DNA of 64,000 nucleotides from Amycolatopsis dendrobii (GCF_014145675.1 NZ_JACGZW010000010.1:390269-454268), one strand, 5' to 3'. Counted from the first letter of the stretch, positions 39,096 to 47,564 are shown. Numbers and translations: made by a program. The notes: a model not told the origin generated them from the sequence alone.

Positions 39096-39839
39096 TCAGA
39101 CCCCGGAGACCTGCTGGATCCAGTCCCGCCCCGCGGCCACGCTGCCGTAGGTCGTGACGCTGGACCGGTCGCTCGTCGAGCACACCCCGACCTGGACGCC
39201 GCCGTCGACCATCGGGCCGCCCGAGTCGCCGCCCGCCACTGCGCCGTTCGGGGTGCTCGCCGTGATCGCGGGGCCGCCGGAGTTGTCGCTGTCCTGGGTG
39301 TTCGAGATCGTCACCTCGGCCTGCTTCAGCACGCTCGACTGGTGGTGCCCCTCGTCGGTGCTCTGCGTCGCACCCCAGCCGTACACCGTCGCGCTGTCGC
39401 CTTCCTGCGCGTCCTCGGAGCTGCTGGCGAGGCGGGCGTACGTGCTGCCGCCGTCGGTGTTCAGCTTGATGAGCGCCAGGTCGCCGCCGGAGTAGACGTA
39501 GGTGGAGGCGGCCTTGGCGTGCACGCCGCCGCTGGCGCTGTTGGACCCGATGTACAGGTCGATGTCGGTGAGGCGCTGCCCGTTGTTGTCGTACATGCAG
39601 TGCTTCGCGGTGAGGACCCAGCGGCTGCCGATCAGGGTGCTGGTGCAGAAGAAGGTGTAGCCGTTCGCGTGGCCGTTGAACCGGGTGATGTAGCCGGGGT
39701 TCTGCGCGGTGCTGCCGCCGATGATCGACGGCTGGGCGTCGGGCGCGGCTGGGCTCGCGGACGCGGGGGTCACGGCGAACGCGCCGAGCACCGCGCAGGA
39801 ACCGGTCAGCACGGCGAGGGCTCGGGTGAGTGCGCGCAT
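39096..39839 (-). CDS. Secreted trypsin-like serine protease (S1)
   Basis: A 247-residue protein with a Sec signal peptide (RALTRALAVLTGSCAVLGAF, cleavage after ASA), then about 12 residues and IIGGSTAQ, the usual N-terminus of activated S1 proteases. The triad is visible: His in VLTAKHC, Asp in DLALIKL and Ser in GGDSGGPM. Cys pairs fit the S1 disulphides. ATG 39839 has AAGGAG six bases upstream. Short pro-peptide suggests rapid activation. Single gene; the neighbour on the other side is a regulator of unknown target. Confidence 0.92.
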   Translation of the reverse strand: MRALTRALAVLTGSCAVLGAFAVTPASASPAAPDAQPSIIGGSTAQNPGYITRFNGHANGYTFFCTSTLIGSRWVLTAKHCMYDNNGQRLTDIDLYIGSNSASGGVHAKAASTYVYSGGDLALIKLNTDGGSTYARLASSSEDAQEGDSATVYGWGATQSTDEGHHQSSVLKQAEVTISNTQDSDNSGGPAITASTPNGAVAGGDSGGPMVDGGVQVGVCSTSDRSSVTTYGSVAAGRDWIQQVSGV

Positions 39840-40026
39840 GTCGCTCCTTGGGGACAGGTTTCCGATGGGGACGCTTTCGAACGTAAGCAGCGCGGCCGCG
39901 CCGCGGAATCCGCCGAACCGCCGGTGGCGGGCAAGCGGCGGCGACGCGACTTTCGGCGGGTTGCCAACCGGTGAACGGATGCCGAGAATCCGTTTCGACC
40001 GGTCCGTTTTTTCCAGGAGAGGCGAA

Positions 40027-40941
40027 ATGCGGTTGTTCGCCCCGGCTCCGGGCGGGGAGCGGCTGGCCAGGGCGCTGGCCGAGGGACCCTTCGAGCGCGC
40101 CCTGACGCTGGCGATCGAGCGCAGCGGCCTCGGCCTGGCGCGGCTGCGCGAACGGCTCGCGGCCTCGGGCGTGCCGGTCAGCACGACCACGCTCAGCTCG
40201 TGGCGCACCGGGCGCAGCCGTCCGGAACGGCCGGAATCGTTGCGGGCGCTGGCTTTGCTGGAGCCGGTCCTGGACGTCCCGCCGGGGACGCTGCGCGCGC
40301 TGCTGGACCGGCCGCGCACCGGCGGCCCGGCCCCGCGTGCGGCGCGGTGGGACCGGTTGTGGGAGAACCGCAGCCTGCTTCCGATGGTGCTGAACTCGTT
40401 CGAGGACTCCTCGCCGGAATCGGTCAGCGTGCACGAGACCCTGCACGTCGACGCCGCGGGGCGGATGCGCGGCCTGCACGTGCGGGAAGTGCTGCGGGCT
40501 CTGGACGAACCGGCGTTCGTGCGCATCGTGGCGCTGCGGGGATTCACGCCCGGTCAGTCGCCGGAACTGGTGTCGGCGCGGTACTGCCGCCCCGGCTGCG
40601 TGCGGGCGACGCCGGAGCAGGCGTTCTCGGTGACGGAACTGGTCCTCGACCATCCGCTGGCCCCGGGCGAGACGGGGATCGTCGAGTACCGGTTCGCGTT
40701 CCGGGACGAGGAGCCGGATGCGCGCTACGACCGGCGGTTCCGGCTGCCGATCGCGGAACACCTGCTGGAAGTGCATTTCGATCCGTCGGCGCTGCCCGCG
40801 GAATGCGTGTCGTACCGGCAGGATTCGCCGGCCGGGCCGGAACTGGAGACCGCCGAGGTCCGCGTGCGGCCCGGCGTGCCCGCGCACGTGATCCGGACCG
40901 GGCGGGGGGCCGGGATCCACGGAGTGCGGTGGCGGTGGTGA
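40027..40941 (+). CDS. Putative regulator with N-terminal helix-turn-helix
   Basis: A 304-residue protein. The first 90 residues contain a likely XRE-type helix-turn-helix (LARLRERLAASGVPVSTTTL, SSWRTGRSRPERPESLRALA). The remaining 200 residues are a mixed beta-rich domain with several conserved-looking Arg/Tyr/Asp segments (EYRFAFRDEEPDARYDRRFR) that I cannot assign. Similar proteins (HTH plus unknown sensor) occur as solitary regulators in Pseudonocardiaceae. The ATG has AGGAGAGG at a good distance. No metal or ligand motif is evident. Confidence 0.7.
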   Translation: MRLFAPAPGGERLARALAEGPFERALTLAIERSGLGLARLRERLAASGVPVSTTTLSSWRTGRSRPERPESLRALALLEPVLDVPPGTLRALLDRPRTGGPAPRAARWDRLWENRSLLPMVLNSFEDSSPESVSVHETLHVDAAGRMRGLHVREVLRALDEPAFVRIVALRGFTPGQSPELVSARYCRPGCVRATPEQAFSVTELVLDHPLAPGETGIVEYRFAFRDEEPDARYDRRFRLPIAEHLLEVHFDPSALPAECVSYRQDSPAGPELETAEVRVRPGVPAHVIRTGRGAGIHGVRWRW

Positions 40942-41115
40942 CGCTCCGCCATCCACTGAGGACACCAACGATGTGTCCGTTGTGGACAGTCAGTGATTTC
41001 CGTTGCGGGAAGCGCGCTTCGCACGCGGGCGGCTACTGAGCGTCCGATTCTGCGCTGACTGGCGGGGCGGTGCTGCGCTGTTCGGCCCAATTTCGATTTT
41101 CCTCGCGAGTAGCCA

Positions 41116-41140
41116 GTTTTGGCCGGAGCGCCCGGGGTAG
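41116..41140 (+). promoter_or_regulatory. Sigma-B-like promoter of the gas-vesicle operon
   Basis: GTTT (41116-41119), a 15-nt spacer and GGGTAG (41135-41140) fit the sigma-B pattern except for the last base. Only 10 nt separate it from the gvpO ATG at 41151, which has no ribosome binding site, so the operon mRNA is probably leaderless. Confidence 0.6.
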
Positions 41141-41150
41141 CCGACACCAC

Positions 41151-41441
41151 ATGGTTCATCGGCCTGACGAAAGTGGACGCGACGACGGCCGGTCGCCTGC
41201 CGGGCTCATGCGCGACGCGCGTGCGGTGTTCGAGGAGCTGACCGAAAAGGACATCGAGTCCGTGTCGGCGTTCGCCAAGGACGGCGACGGATGGAAGCTG
41301 CTGGTCGAAGTGCTTGAGCTGGAACGGGTTCCGGACACCACCAGCCTGATGGCCACGTACTGTGTGCGGGTCGACGCACAGGGCGGCTTCCTCGGCTACG
41401 AGCAGGTCCGGAGGTACGCGCGCGGCCAGGTCGACGCGTGA
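41151..41441 (+). CDS. gvpO: Gas vesicle protein GvpO
   Basis: A 96-residue protein with the GvpO core: ELTEKDIESVSAFAKDGDGW followed by LLVEVLELERVPDTTSLMAT and GFLGYEQVRRYARGQ. GvpO is a conserved accessory protein at the head of actinomycete gas-vesicle clusters, needed for vesicle formation or its control. ATG 41151 is chosen over upstream starts because the promoter sits ten bases before it. It opens a ten-gene operon in the order O-A-F-G-Y-Z-J-L-S-K, the same as in Streptomyces coelicolor. Confidence 0.9.
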   Translation: MVHRPDESGRDDGRSPAGLMRDARAVFEELTEKDIESVSAFAKDGDGWKLLVEVLELERVPDTTSLMATYCVRVDAQGGFLGYEQVRRYARGQVDA

Positions 41442-41459
41442 GGAAGGGAAGGCGATTTC

Positions 41460-41897
41460 ATGACCATGGCGACCGGACGGCAGGGCTCGAACGGTCAGCT
41501 GCAACGCGGACCGGGCACCGGAAACCTCTACGACATCCTCGAACTGATCCTGGACAAGGGACTGGTGATCGACGCGTTCGTGCGGGTTTCGCTGGTGGGC
41601 ATCGAACTGCTCACTGTGGACGCGCGGATCGTCGTGGCCAGTGTGGACACTTACCTGCGGTTCGCCGAAGCGTGCAACCGGCTGGACCTCACCCGTGCCT
41701 CCAGCGCCACGACGCTGCCCGATCTGCTGGGCGAGGTGACCGAGAAAGGCGCCAAAGGAAAGTCCAAAGGCGCGCTGACCGGCGCGGTCGAGACGTTCGC
41801 CGAGCAGTTCCAGAAGTCCAGCGACAAGGACGGCGCAGAGGACGGGGAACGGCCTCGCAGCCGTAGCCGGCGCAGCACCGCGAGGTCGAGCGGATGA
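41460..41897 (+). CDS. gvpA: Major gas vesicle structural protein GvpA
   Basis: A 145-residue protein. The GvpA core, DILELILDKGLVIDAFVRVS then LVGIELLTVDARIVVASVDT, forms the amphipathic beta-hairpin/helix unit that stacks into the vesicle ribs. An unusually long hydrophilic C-terminal extension of about 55 residues follows and ends in an Arg/Ser-rich stretch. ATG 41460 has GGAAGG upstream. The stop overlaps the gvpF start by 4 nt. GvpA proteins of halophiles and cyanobacteria are about 70 residues, so this is the long actinomycete form. Confidence 0.92.
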   Translation: MTMATGRQGSNGQLQRGPGTGNLYDILELILDKGLVIDAFVRVSLVGIELLTVDARIVVASVDTYLRFAEACNRLDLTRASSATTLPDLLGEVTEKGAKGKSKGALTGAVETFAEQFQKSSDKDGAEDGERPRSRSRRSTARSSG

Positions 41898-42622
41898 GCA
41901 CTTACCTGTACGGCATCACGTTCGCCGATCATCCTGCCGACGTAGGCGATCTGCGCGGCGTCGGACCGTCGCCGGCTCCTGCGCGGGTGCTGGCGGCCGG
42001 GGACGAACTCCGCGCAGTGGTCGGCGACGTCGAAGGCGAACTGCGGGCGAAACGCCGGGATCTGCTTGCCCACCAAGAGATCTTGCAGGCGTTGTGCGAA
42101 AAGGGGCCGACGCTTCCGATGCGCTTCGGTGTCGTCGCGGACGACGACACCGCGGTAGCGGAGGAGATCGCGGCTAAAACCGAGGTGTACACCGCTGTGC
42201 TGCAACGCGTTCGCGGGCACGTGGAGATGAACGTCAAAGTCGCGCACCGGGAAGAGGCCGTCCTCGGCCAGCTCCTCGCCAAGGACGAGGAACTCCGAAA
42301 CCTGGCCGCGAGCTTGCGGGAGGACGCCGGCAAGGGGCAAGCCGAACAGGTGCGGTTCGGCGAACTGGTCGCCGGCCGGCTGGAGGAGCGCGAGGGCGAG
42401 GACGCCGACGCGGTGCTGAGCTATCTGCTTCCGCTGGCGTCGGAGCATTCCCCGGGGCCGCGGGTCGACGGGTGCTTTTTCACCTGCTCGTTCCTGGTGC
42501 GGCAGGAGAAAACGGCTGAATTCCAGGACGCGGTGCAGCGGTTGGCGACCCTGGTCGAGGAAGTGGCGGAGGTCCGCGCACAGGGACCGCTGCCGCCCTA
42601 CAGCTTTACCGAGGGCCAATAG
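41894..42622 (+). CDS. gvpF: Gas vesicle protein GvpF (GvpF/GvpL family)
   Basis: A 242-residue protein of the GvpF/L family. It starts with MSTYLYGITFAD, contains HQEILQALCEKGPTLPMRFG with the family's invariant PxRFG, HVEMNVKV in the ferredoxin-like domain, and ends LPPYSFTEGQ, the conserved PYSF tail. GvpF binds GvpA and seeds or caps growing vesicles. The end overlaps the gvpG GTG by one base. Confidence 0.93.
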   Translation: MSTYLYGITFADHPADVGDLRGVGPSPAPARVLAAGDELRAVVGDVEGELRAKRRDLLAHQEILQALCEKGPTLPMRFGVVADDDTAVAEEIAAKTEVYTAVLQRVRGHVEMNVKVAHREEAVLGQLLAKDEELRNLAASLREDAGKGQAEQVRFGELVAGRLEEREGEDADAVLSYLLPLASEHSPGPRVDGCFFTCSFLVRQEKTAEFQDAVQRLATLVEEVAEVRAQGPLPPYSFTEGQ

Positions 42623-42858
42623 TGGGGCTGCTCGGGGAACTTGTGCTGCTCCCGCTGGCGCCGGTGCGGGGCGCGGTCTGGGTGACCGGACAGGTCGTCG
42701 ACGCCGCTGAGCAGGAGCAGATCGCGCAGTGGCAACGGGAACTGGTCGCCCTGGAACGGGAACTGGCGACCGGCGGGATCAGCGAGGAGGAGTTCGACCG
42801 CAGGGAAGACGAAATACTCGATCTGCTCGAAGAATTCGACCGGGGGGTTGCCGGATGA
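42622..42858 (+). CDS. gvpG: Gas vesicle protein GvpG
   Basis: A 78-residue GvpG. GLLGELVLLPLAPVRGAVWV is the conserved N-terminal helix; the C-terminal half is an acidic coiled coil (EQIAQWQRELVALERELATG, then SEEEFDRREDEILDLLEEFD). GTG at 42622 overlaps the gvpF TAG. GvpG is an accessory protein of vesicle nucleation. Confidence 0.93.
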   Translation: MGLLGELVLLPLAPVRGAVWVTGQVVDAAEQEQIAQWQRELVALERELATGGISEEEFDRREDEILDLLEEFDRGVAG

Positions 42859-42871
42859 ACGGAGCGAACAG

Positions 42872-43453
42872 ATGACACCGGGAATGAAGGTCGCGGCCGC
42901 CGTGGTCGGCGGTTATGTGCTCGGGAGACGGAAAAAAGCCAAACTCGCCATCACCATGGGCGCCTGGCTCGTCGGGCGGAAGCTGAACCTGGACCCGAAG
43001 AAGCTGCTGTCGGATGTCACGCGCGAGCTGGCTTCGTCGCCCGAACTGGCCGGGGTCCGCGATCAGGTGCGGGACGAGGTGCTGGGCGCGGGCAAGACCC
43101 TGGCCGCGGACATCCTGACTCATCAGGCGGGGCGGCTGGCCGGCTCGTTGCAGGAGCACACCGACACCCTGCGAGACAAGGCAGCGGGCCTTCCGGCGAT
43201 CGGCGGAGGGGACCCGGATGATCGAGAGCCGGAAGCGGCCGATGACAACGGGGACGACGGCGGGGAAGAAAGCGAAACCCGCCCGCCTGCCCGCAAACGT
43301 CCGGCGAAATCGCGGAGCGCCTCGCCGGGAGAGCGCAAGCCCGCGCGGAAGGCGTCCAGCGGTTCGTCGAGTTCGACGGCGCGGAAGCGGACGTCCTCGG
43401 GCGGCCGTACGCAGAAGCGTTCCTCGAGCACCTCGGGGGTGAACCGTGGCTGA
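42872..43453 (+). CDS. gvpY: Gas vesicle cluster protein GvpY
   Basis: A 193-residue protein assigned by position and pattern to GvpY of Streptomyces clusters. The start TPGMKVAAAVVGGYVLGRRK contains a short hydrophobic segment; LNLDPKKLLSDVTRELASSP follows, then helices to about residue 105. The last 90 residues are low complexity, rich in Lys, Arg and Ser. ATG 42872 has GGAGCG at 8-9 nt; a TTG at 42848 is possible. The 3' end overlaps gvpZ by 8 nt. Confidence 0.82.
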   Translation: MTPGMKVAAAVVGGYVLGRRKKAKLAITMGAWLVGRKLNLDPKKLLSDVTRELASSPELAGVRDQVRDEVLGAGKTLAADILTHQAGRLAGSLQEHTDTLRDKAAGLPAIGGGDPDDREPEAADDNGDDGGEESETRPPARKRPAKSRSASPGERKPARKASSGSSSSTARKRTSSGGRTQKRSSSTSGVNRG

Positions 43454-44468
43454 ATCCCGTTCTGGCAACGACGAACTCGGTCCCCTGGCAAAGCTTCGGG
43501 ACCTGGCCTCGCGCAATCCCGCGACGGAGCAGCTGCTGCACGCCGGCGAGGAATACGCGCAGGCGAAGGCCGAACAGGTGATGTCCTCGGCGGGCAGCAA
43601 ACTGGGCGAGGCGTCCCGGCGGCTGGCCGACGCGGGCGGGAGCGGCTCGTTGAAGGGATTGTTCAGCGCCGGCGAGAAAATCGCCGACGGGAAGACGCCG
43701 GTCAAGGCGATGGCCGAGGCGGGCGGCAAAGCGCTCAAGAACTCGGTTTCGGGGCTGTTCGGCAAGCGCGGCAAAGGTTCCGGCGGCAAGAAGATCATCA
43801 ACATCATCGAGGACATCGACGTCGGCGTGCCGGTCCGCGAGGCGTACGACCAGTGGACCGAATTCCAGAAGTTCAGCAGTTTCGCCAAGGGCGTCACGAG
43901 CGCCGAGCAGAACGACGACACCACTTCGCAGTGGCGGTTCAAGATTTTCTGGTCGAATCGCTCGATGAAGGCCACGGTCACCGAACAGATCCCCGACGAG
44001 CGGATCGCGTGGACCACCGACGGGGCCAAGGGCACGATCAAGGGCGTGGTGACCTTCCACGAACTCGCCCCGAGCCTGACGAAGGTCCTGCTGGTGATCG
44101 AGTACTACCCGGCCGGGCTGTTCGAGAAGACCGGCAACATCTGGCGGGCGCAGGGCCGCCGGGCGCGGCTCGACCTCAAGCACTTCCGCCGGTTCATCAC
44201 CATGGCCGGGCAGGCGTCGGGCGACGGCTGGCGCGGCGAGATCCGCGACGGCGAGGTCGTGCGCTCGCCGGAACAGGTGCGGGAAGACGAAGACGAGGAC
44301 GAGGGCGCGCTGCGCGAGGAGGAAGACACCGGCGGCGGCGAGCCCGAAAACGAAGAGCTTCCCGAGGATGACGAAGACGAGGACGACTTCGAAGAGGAAG
44401 ACGAAGAGGAAGACGACGAACCCGAGGACGAACGTCCCCGGGGCCGCCGGGCCGTCGCGGCGCGGTGA
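43446..44468 (+). CDS. gvpZ: GvpZ: SRPBCC-domain protein with long acidic tail
   Basis: A 340-residue protein. The first 110 residues are helical and Ala/Gly-rich; the middle (about 115-265) is an SRPBCC/START-like domain with IEDIDVGVPVREAYDQWTEF and EYYPAGLFEKTGNIWRAQGR. The last 55 residues are nearly all Asp and Glu. SRPBCC domains bind hydrophobic ligands; here the fold may handle lipid or hydrophobic protein surfaces during vesicle assembly (inference). Basic GvpY and acidic GvpZ tails next to each other suggest they bind. GTG 43446. Confidence 0.85.
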   Translation: MAESRSGNDELGPLAKLRDLASRNPATEQLLHAGEEYAQAKAEQVMSSAGSKLGEASRRLADAGGSGSLKGLFSAGEKIADGKTPVKAMAEAGGKALKNSVSGLFGKRGKGSGGKKIINIIEDIDVGVPVREAYDQWTEFQKFSSFAKGVTSAEQNDDTTSQWRFKIFWSNRSMKATVTEQIPDERIAWTTDGAKGTIKGVVTFHELAPSLTKVLLVIEYYPAGLFEKTGNIWRAQGRRARLDLKHFRRFITMAGQASGDGWRGEIRDGEVVRSPEQVREDEDEDEGALREEEDTGGGEPENEELPEDDEDEDDFEEEDEEEDDEPEDERPRGRRAVAAR

Positions 44469-44482
44469 CGAGGAGGCAGCAG

Positions 44483-44824
44483 ATGAGCGAGTCCAGCCTA
44501 CCCGCCGGCAGACCGCTCGGCGGGGTGTCCCGCCCGGCGGGGCCCGGCGGCGGCGCGAACCTCGCCGACATCCTGGAACGGGTGCTGGACAAGGGCATCG
44601 TGATCGCCGGGGACATCCAGGTCAACCTGCTCGACATCGAGCTGCTGACCATCAAGGTGCGGTTGCTGGTCGCGTCGGTCGAGCGGGCCAAGGAAATGGG
44701 CATCGACTGGTGGGAGCACGACCCGTCCCTGTCGTCGGGCTCGAAGCGCGAGGATCTGCTGGAGGAGAACGAACGACTGCGCGCGCAACTCGAACTCGCG
44801 CGGGGAGAGCGAGCGGAACAGTGA
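44483..44824 (+). CDS. gvpJ: Gas vesicle protein GvpJ (GvpA paralogue)
   Basis: A 113-residue GvpA-like protein. LADILERVLDKGIVIAGDIQ then VNLLDIELLTIKVRLLVASV align with the GvpA core, while the C-terminus (EDLLEENERLRAQLELARGE) is a coiled coil as in GvpJ. GvpJ-type paralogues shape vesicle tips. ATG 44483 has GAGGAGG nearby; a TGA/GTG overlap links it to gvpL. Confidence 0.9.
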   Translation: MSESSLPAGRPLGGVSRPAGPGGGANLADILERVLDKGIVIAGDIQVNLLDIELLTIKVRLLVASVERAKEMGIDWWEHDPSLSSGSKREDLLEENERLRAQLELARGERAEQ

Positions 44825-45549
44825 GCTGGTATTGCTACGCAGTCGCCGAATTCGCGGCGGAAAACCCGATGGACGGCATCACCGGACTCCGTGATCGTCC
44901 GGTTTCCGTCATTTCCGGGGCCGGGCTGGCCGCGCTGGCCAGCCCGGCCCCGGACGAGGGGTTCGACGAAACTTCGCTGGAACAGCTTCCGTGGCTGGAA
45001 GAAATCGCCCGCGCGCACAACGCCGTCGTGGAAGAAGCGAGCCGTCGCACGGGCGTGCTGCCGCTGCGGATGGCGACGATCTATCGCGACGAGCAGCGGG
45101 TCCGGGAAATGCTCGCCGAGCATTCCGCGCAATTTTCGGAAGCGCTGCGGCGGATCCGGGGCCATGCCGAATGGGGCGTCAAAGTCTTCGCCTCGCTCCG
45201 CGGTTCCGGCACGCACGAGCCGCCCGCCGACGGACGTTCCTACCTGCGGCAACGACTCCGCCAGCGGCAGGCGCGGGATACCCGGGCGAACGAGGCGGTC
45301 GCGGTCGCCGAGCGCATCGAGCGGGAACTCGCGCAGCTGTCCGCGGACCTCCACCGGCACCGCAACCAGGATCCCGCCCTGACCGGCCGCACCGACCGCA
45401 ACATCCTCAACCTGGCCTGCCTGGTCCCCGACGCCGGCCGGGAACGCTTCCTGGACCGGCTCGCGCAGCTGCGGCGATCGGCCGCCGCCGGAATCGAAGT
45501 CGAGGTCACCGGCCCGTGGGCCCCGTACTCCTTCGCGGGGATCTCGTGA
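44821..45549 (+). CDS. gvpL: Gas vesicle protein GvpL (GvpF/GvpL family)
   Basis: A 242-residue paralogue of GvpF. SWYCYAVAEFAAENPMDGIT is the start; NAVVEEASRRTGVLPLRMAT holds the PLRM variant of the PxRFG motif, GHAEWGVKVFA the central strand and WAPYSFAGI the C-terminal PYSF tail. GTG 44821 overlaps gvpJ. GvpL interacts with several Gvp proteins and probably acts as a hub. Confidence 0.92.
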   Translation: MSWYCYAVAEFAAENPMDGITGLRDRPVSVISGAGLAALASPAPDEGFDETSLEQLPWLEEIARAHNAVVEEASRRTGVLPLRMATIYRDEQRVREMLAEHSAQFSEALRRIRGHAEWGVKVFASLRGSGTHEPPADGRSYLRQRLRQRQARDTRANEAVAVAERIERELAQLSADLHRHRNQDPALTGRTDRNILNLACLVPDAGRERFLDRLAQLRRSAAAGIEVEVTGPWAPYSFAGIS

Positions 45550-45728
45550 CGGGCGCGGTCGAGGAAACCGGCCGGCTCGCCCTGGTCGACCTGCTGGACC
45601 GGCTGCTCGCCGGGGGCGTGGTGCTGACCGGGGATCTCGTGCTGTCGGTCGCCGAGGTCGACCTCGTGCACATCTCCCTGCGCGCACTGATCACCTCGAT
45701 CCGCGAAGACCGTCCGGCGCCCTGGTGA
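45546..45728 (+). CDS. gvpS: Gas vesicle protein GvpS (short GvpA paralogue)
   Basis: A 60-residue GvpA-like protein: LALVDLLDRLLAGGVVLTGD plus LVLSVAEVDLVHISLRALIT is a minimal GvpA core without extension. The GTG at 45546 overlaps the gvpL stop. It fits the small GvpS/GvpM-type nucleators. Confidence 0.88.
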   Translation: MTGAVEETGRLALVDLLDRLLAGGVVLTGDLVLSVAEVDLVHISLRALITSIREDRPAPW

Positions 45729-45738
45729 AGGAGGGACG

Positions 45739-46017
45739 ATGCGCGACGCGCTGCCGACCCGGCTCGAGACCGACGCGGACACGGTCGAACGCGACCTGAT
45801 GAAGCTGGTCCTGACCATCATCGAACTGCTCCGGCAGCTGATGGAACGCCAGGCCTTGCGCCGCGTCGAGGAGGGCGGGCTGACCGAGGCGCAGGAGGAA
45901 CGCCTTGGTCTCACCCTGATGCTGCTCGAAGAACGGCTGACCGAGCTTCGCGACCGGTACGGCCTTTCCGCCGCGGACTTGAACCTCGACCTCGGTCCGC
46001 TGGGGACGCTGCTCTGA
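45739..46017 (+). CDS. gvpK: Gas vesicle protein GvpK
   Basis: A 92-residue GvpK: ERDLMKLVLTIIELLRQLME and RQALRRVEEGGLTEAQEERL are the conserved amphipathic helices; the C-terminus DLNLDLGPLGTLL is the family signature. ATG 45739 has GAGGGA upstream. It is the last gene of the cluster; no transposases or breaks interrupt the operon. Confidence 0.93.
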   Translation: MRDALPTRLETDADTVERDLMKLVLTIIELLRQLMERQALRRVEEGGLTEAQEERLGLTLMLLEERLTELRDRYGLSAADLNLDLGPLGTLL

Positions 46018-46024
46018 TCGAGCG

Positions 46025-46050
46025 GTGTAGCTCCGCGGGCGCCCGGGTAT
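46025..46050 (+). promoter_or_regulatory. Sigma-B-like promoter of the alpha/beta hydrolase gene
   Basis: GTGT (46025-46028), a 16-nt spacer and GGGTAT (46045-46050) match the sigma-B consensus. It is 36 nt upstream of the ATG at 46087. Confidence 0.55.
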
Positions 46051-46086
46051 CCGCCGCCCGACGGCAGCCGAACCGCGGAGGAGGGC

Positions 46087-46968
46087 ATGACCGAGTTCGT
46101 GCGCACACCCGACCTGAAGATCGGCTACGAGGCGGACGGCCCGCCGGACGGGCGTCCGCTGGTCGCGGTCCACGGCTGGCCGGACGATCCGCATTGCTGG
46201 GACCAGGTGGTTCCCGCGCTGGCCGAGGCGGGGTACCGGGTGCTCCGGCCGTATCTGCGCGGGTTCGCCCCGACGGAGTTCCGCACGCCGGACAAGCCGC
46301 GCAGCGGGCAATCCGGGGCGCTCGGCCAGGACCTGCGCGACTTCCTCGACGCGCTCGACCTCTCCCGCGTCGTCCTCGTCGGACACGACTGGGGCGCGCG
46401 GGCCGGGTACGTGGTCGGCGCGCTGTTCCCCGAGCGGGTGTCCAGGTTGGTCGCGATGTCCGCGGGGCACGGGGCGAGCGGCCCCGGCGTCCCGCTGGAC
46501 TATCCGCTCGCCCACGCGTACTGGTACGAGTGGTTCGTCGCGACGAAACGCGGCCAGGACGCGATGCGCCGCGACCGGCGAGCGTTCTGCCGGTATCTGT
46601 GGACGTCGTGGTCGCCGGGCTGGGAGTTCTCTGACGCCGAGTTCGACCAGGCCGCGGCGTGCTGGGACAACGACGACTGGCCGCCGATCACGGTCTCCGC
46701 CTACCTGCACCGCTGGGGCGAGCAGGACGGCGACCCGGCCTACGCCGACCTGGAGCGCGAGCTCGCGAAGCCGCCCCGCGTGCAGGTGCCGGCCTTGGTG
46801 CTGCACGGCGGCAAGGACGCCGACAATCTGCCCTCCACCAGCGAGGGAAAGGACGAACTGTTCGCCGCCGACTACCGCCGGGTGGTCTTCGGCGACGTCG
46901 GGCACTTCCCGCCCCGGGAAGCCCCGGCCCGGACCGCCGAGCAGATCCTGCGCTGGGCCGCCGCCTGA
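46087..46968 (+). CDS. Alpha/beta hydrolase, epoxide-hydrolase-like
   Basis: A 293-residue alpha/beta hydrolase. HGWPDDPHCWDQVVPAL holds the oxyanion HGWP, the nucleophile elbow is GHDWGAR (an Asp nucleophile, so epoxide hydrolase or dehalogenase rather than esterase), and the catalytic His is in GDVGHFPPREAP. Tyr and Trp residues in the cap (PLAHAYWYEWFV) could assist epoxide opening. ATG with GAGG upstream; sigma-B-like promoter 36 nt before. It is next to the aldehyde oxidase genes but 44 nt apart with its own promoter. Substrate unknown. Confidence 0.85.
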   Translation: MTEFVRTPDLKIGYEADGPPDGRPLVAVHGWPDDPHCWDQVVPALAEAGYRVLRPYLRGFAPTEFRTPDKPRSGQSGALGQDLRDFLDALDLSRVVLVGHDWGARAGYVVGALFPERVSRLVAMSAGHGASGPGVPLDYPLAHAYWYEWFVATKRGQDAMRRDRRAFCRYLWTSWSPGWEFSDAEFDQAAACWDNDDWPPITVSAYLHRWGEQDGDPAYADLERELAKPPRVQVPALVLHGGKDADNLPSTSEGKDELFAADYRRVVFGDVGHFPPREAPARTAEQILRWAAA

Positions 46969-46978
46969 CCTGGCGGAG

Positions 46979-47003
46979 GTTTGGGCCCGGGGCGAGCGGG
47001 TAT
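46979..47003 (+). promoter_or_regulatory. Sigma-B-like promoter of the aldehyde oxidase operon
   Basis: GTTT (46979-46982), a 15-nt spacer and GGGTAT (46998-47003) are a perfect match to the sigma-B consensus. It is only 9 nt upstream of the ATG at 47013, so the mRNA is probably leaderless. Confidence 0.65.
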
Positions 47004-47012
47004 GGCGGCGGT

Positions 47013-47564
47013 ATGCGAGCGGCCAAGACGGAACCCATCCCGGAAACCGCCGGCGCGGTCCGGACGATCGCGCTGCGCGTCGACGGGACCGAGCACCGGC
47101 TGACCGTGGACCCGCGCCGCACCCTGCTGGACCTGTTGCGGGAGCAGATCGGCGACTACAGCGCCAAGAAGGGCTGCGACCACGGCCAGTGCGGGGCGTG
47201 CACGGTTCTGCTCGACGGCCGCAGAGTCCTGTCGTGCCTGATTCTCGCGCTGTCCTGCGACGGCGCCGACGTGACGACAGCCGCCGGCCTGGCCGAGGAC
47301 GGCGAGCTGCATTCGCTGCACCAGTCGTTTGTGGACCACGACGGGTTCCAATGCGGCTACTGCACGCCCGGCCAGATCTGTTCCGCGGCCGGGTTGCTGG
47401 CCGAGTTCGCCGACGGCGCGCCCAGCCACGTCACCGAATCGGTGGCCGGCACTCCGCAGTGGACCGACGAGGAAATCTCCGAGCGGATGAGCGGAAACCT
47501 CTGCCGTTGCGGTGCCTACGCGGGCATCGTGGCGGCGGTCCGCGAGGTGGGAGAACAGCGATGA
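47013..47564 (+). CDS. Aldehyde oxidase/xanthine dehydrogenase family, [2Fe-2S] subunit
   Basis: A 183-residue small subunit of the molybdenum hydroxylase family. The plant-type [2Fe-2S] site is CDHGQCGACTVLLDGRRVLSC; the second cluster uses CGYCTPGQ and LCRCGAY. It lacks the Tat signal found in periplasmic PaoA, so the enzyme should be cytoplasmic. No clear ribosome binding site, consistent with the promoter so close. The stop overlaps the next gene (ATGA). Confidence 0.93.
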   Translation: MRAAKTEPIPETAGAVRTIALRVDGTEHRLTVDPRRTLLDLLREQIGDYSAKKGCDHGQCGACTVLLDGRRVLSCLILALSCDGADVTTAAGLAEDGELHSLHQSFVDHDGFQCGYCTPGQICSAAGLLAEFADGAPSHVTESVAGTPQWTDEEISERMSGNLCRCGAYAGIVAAVREVGEQR

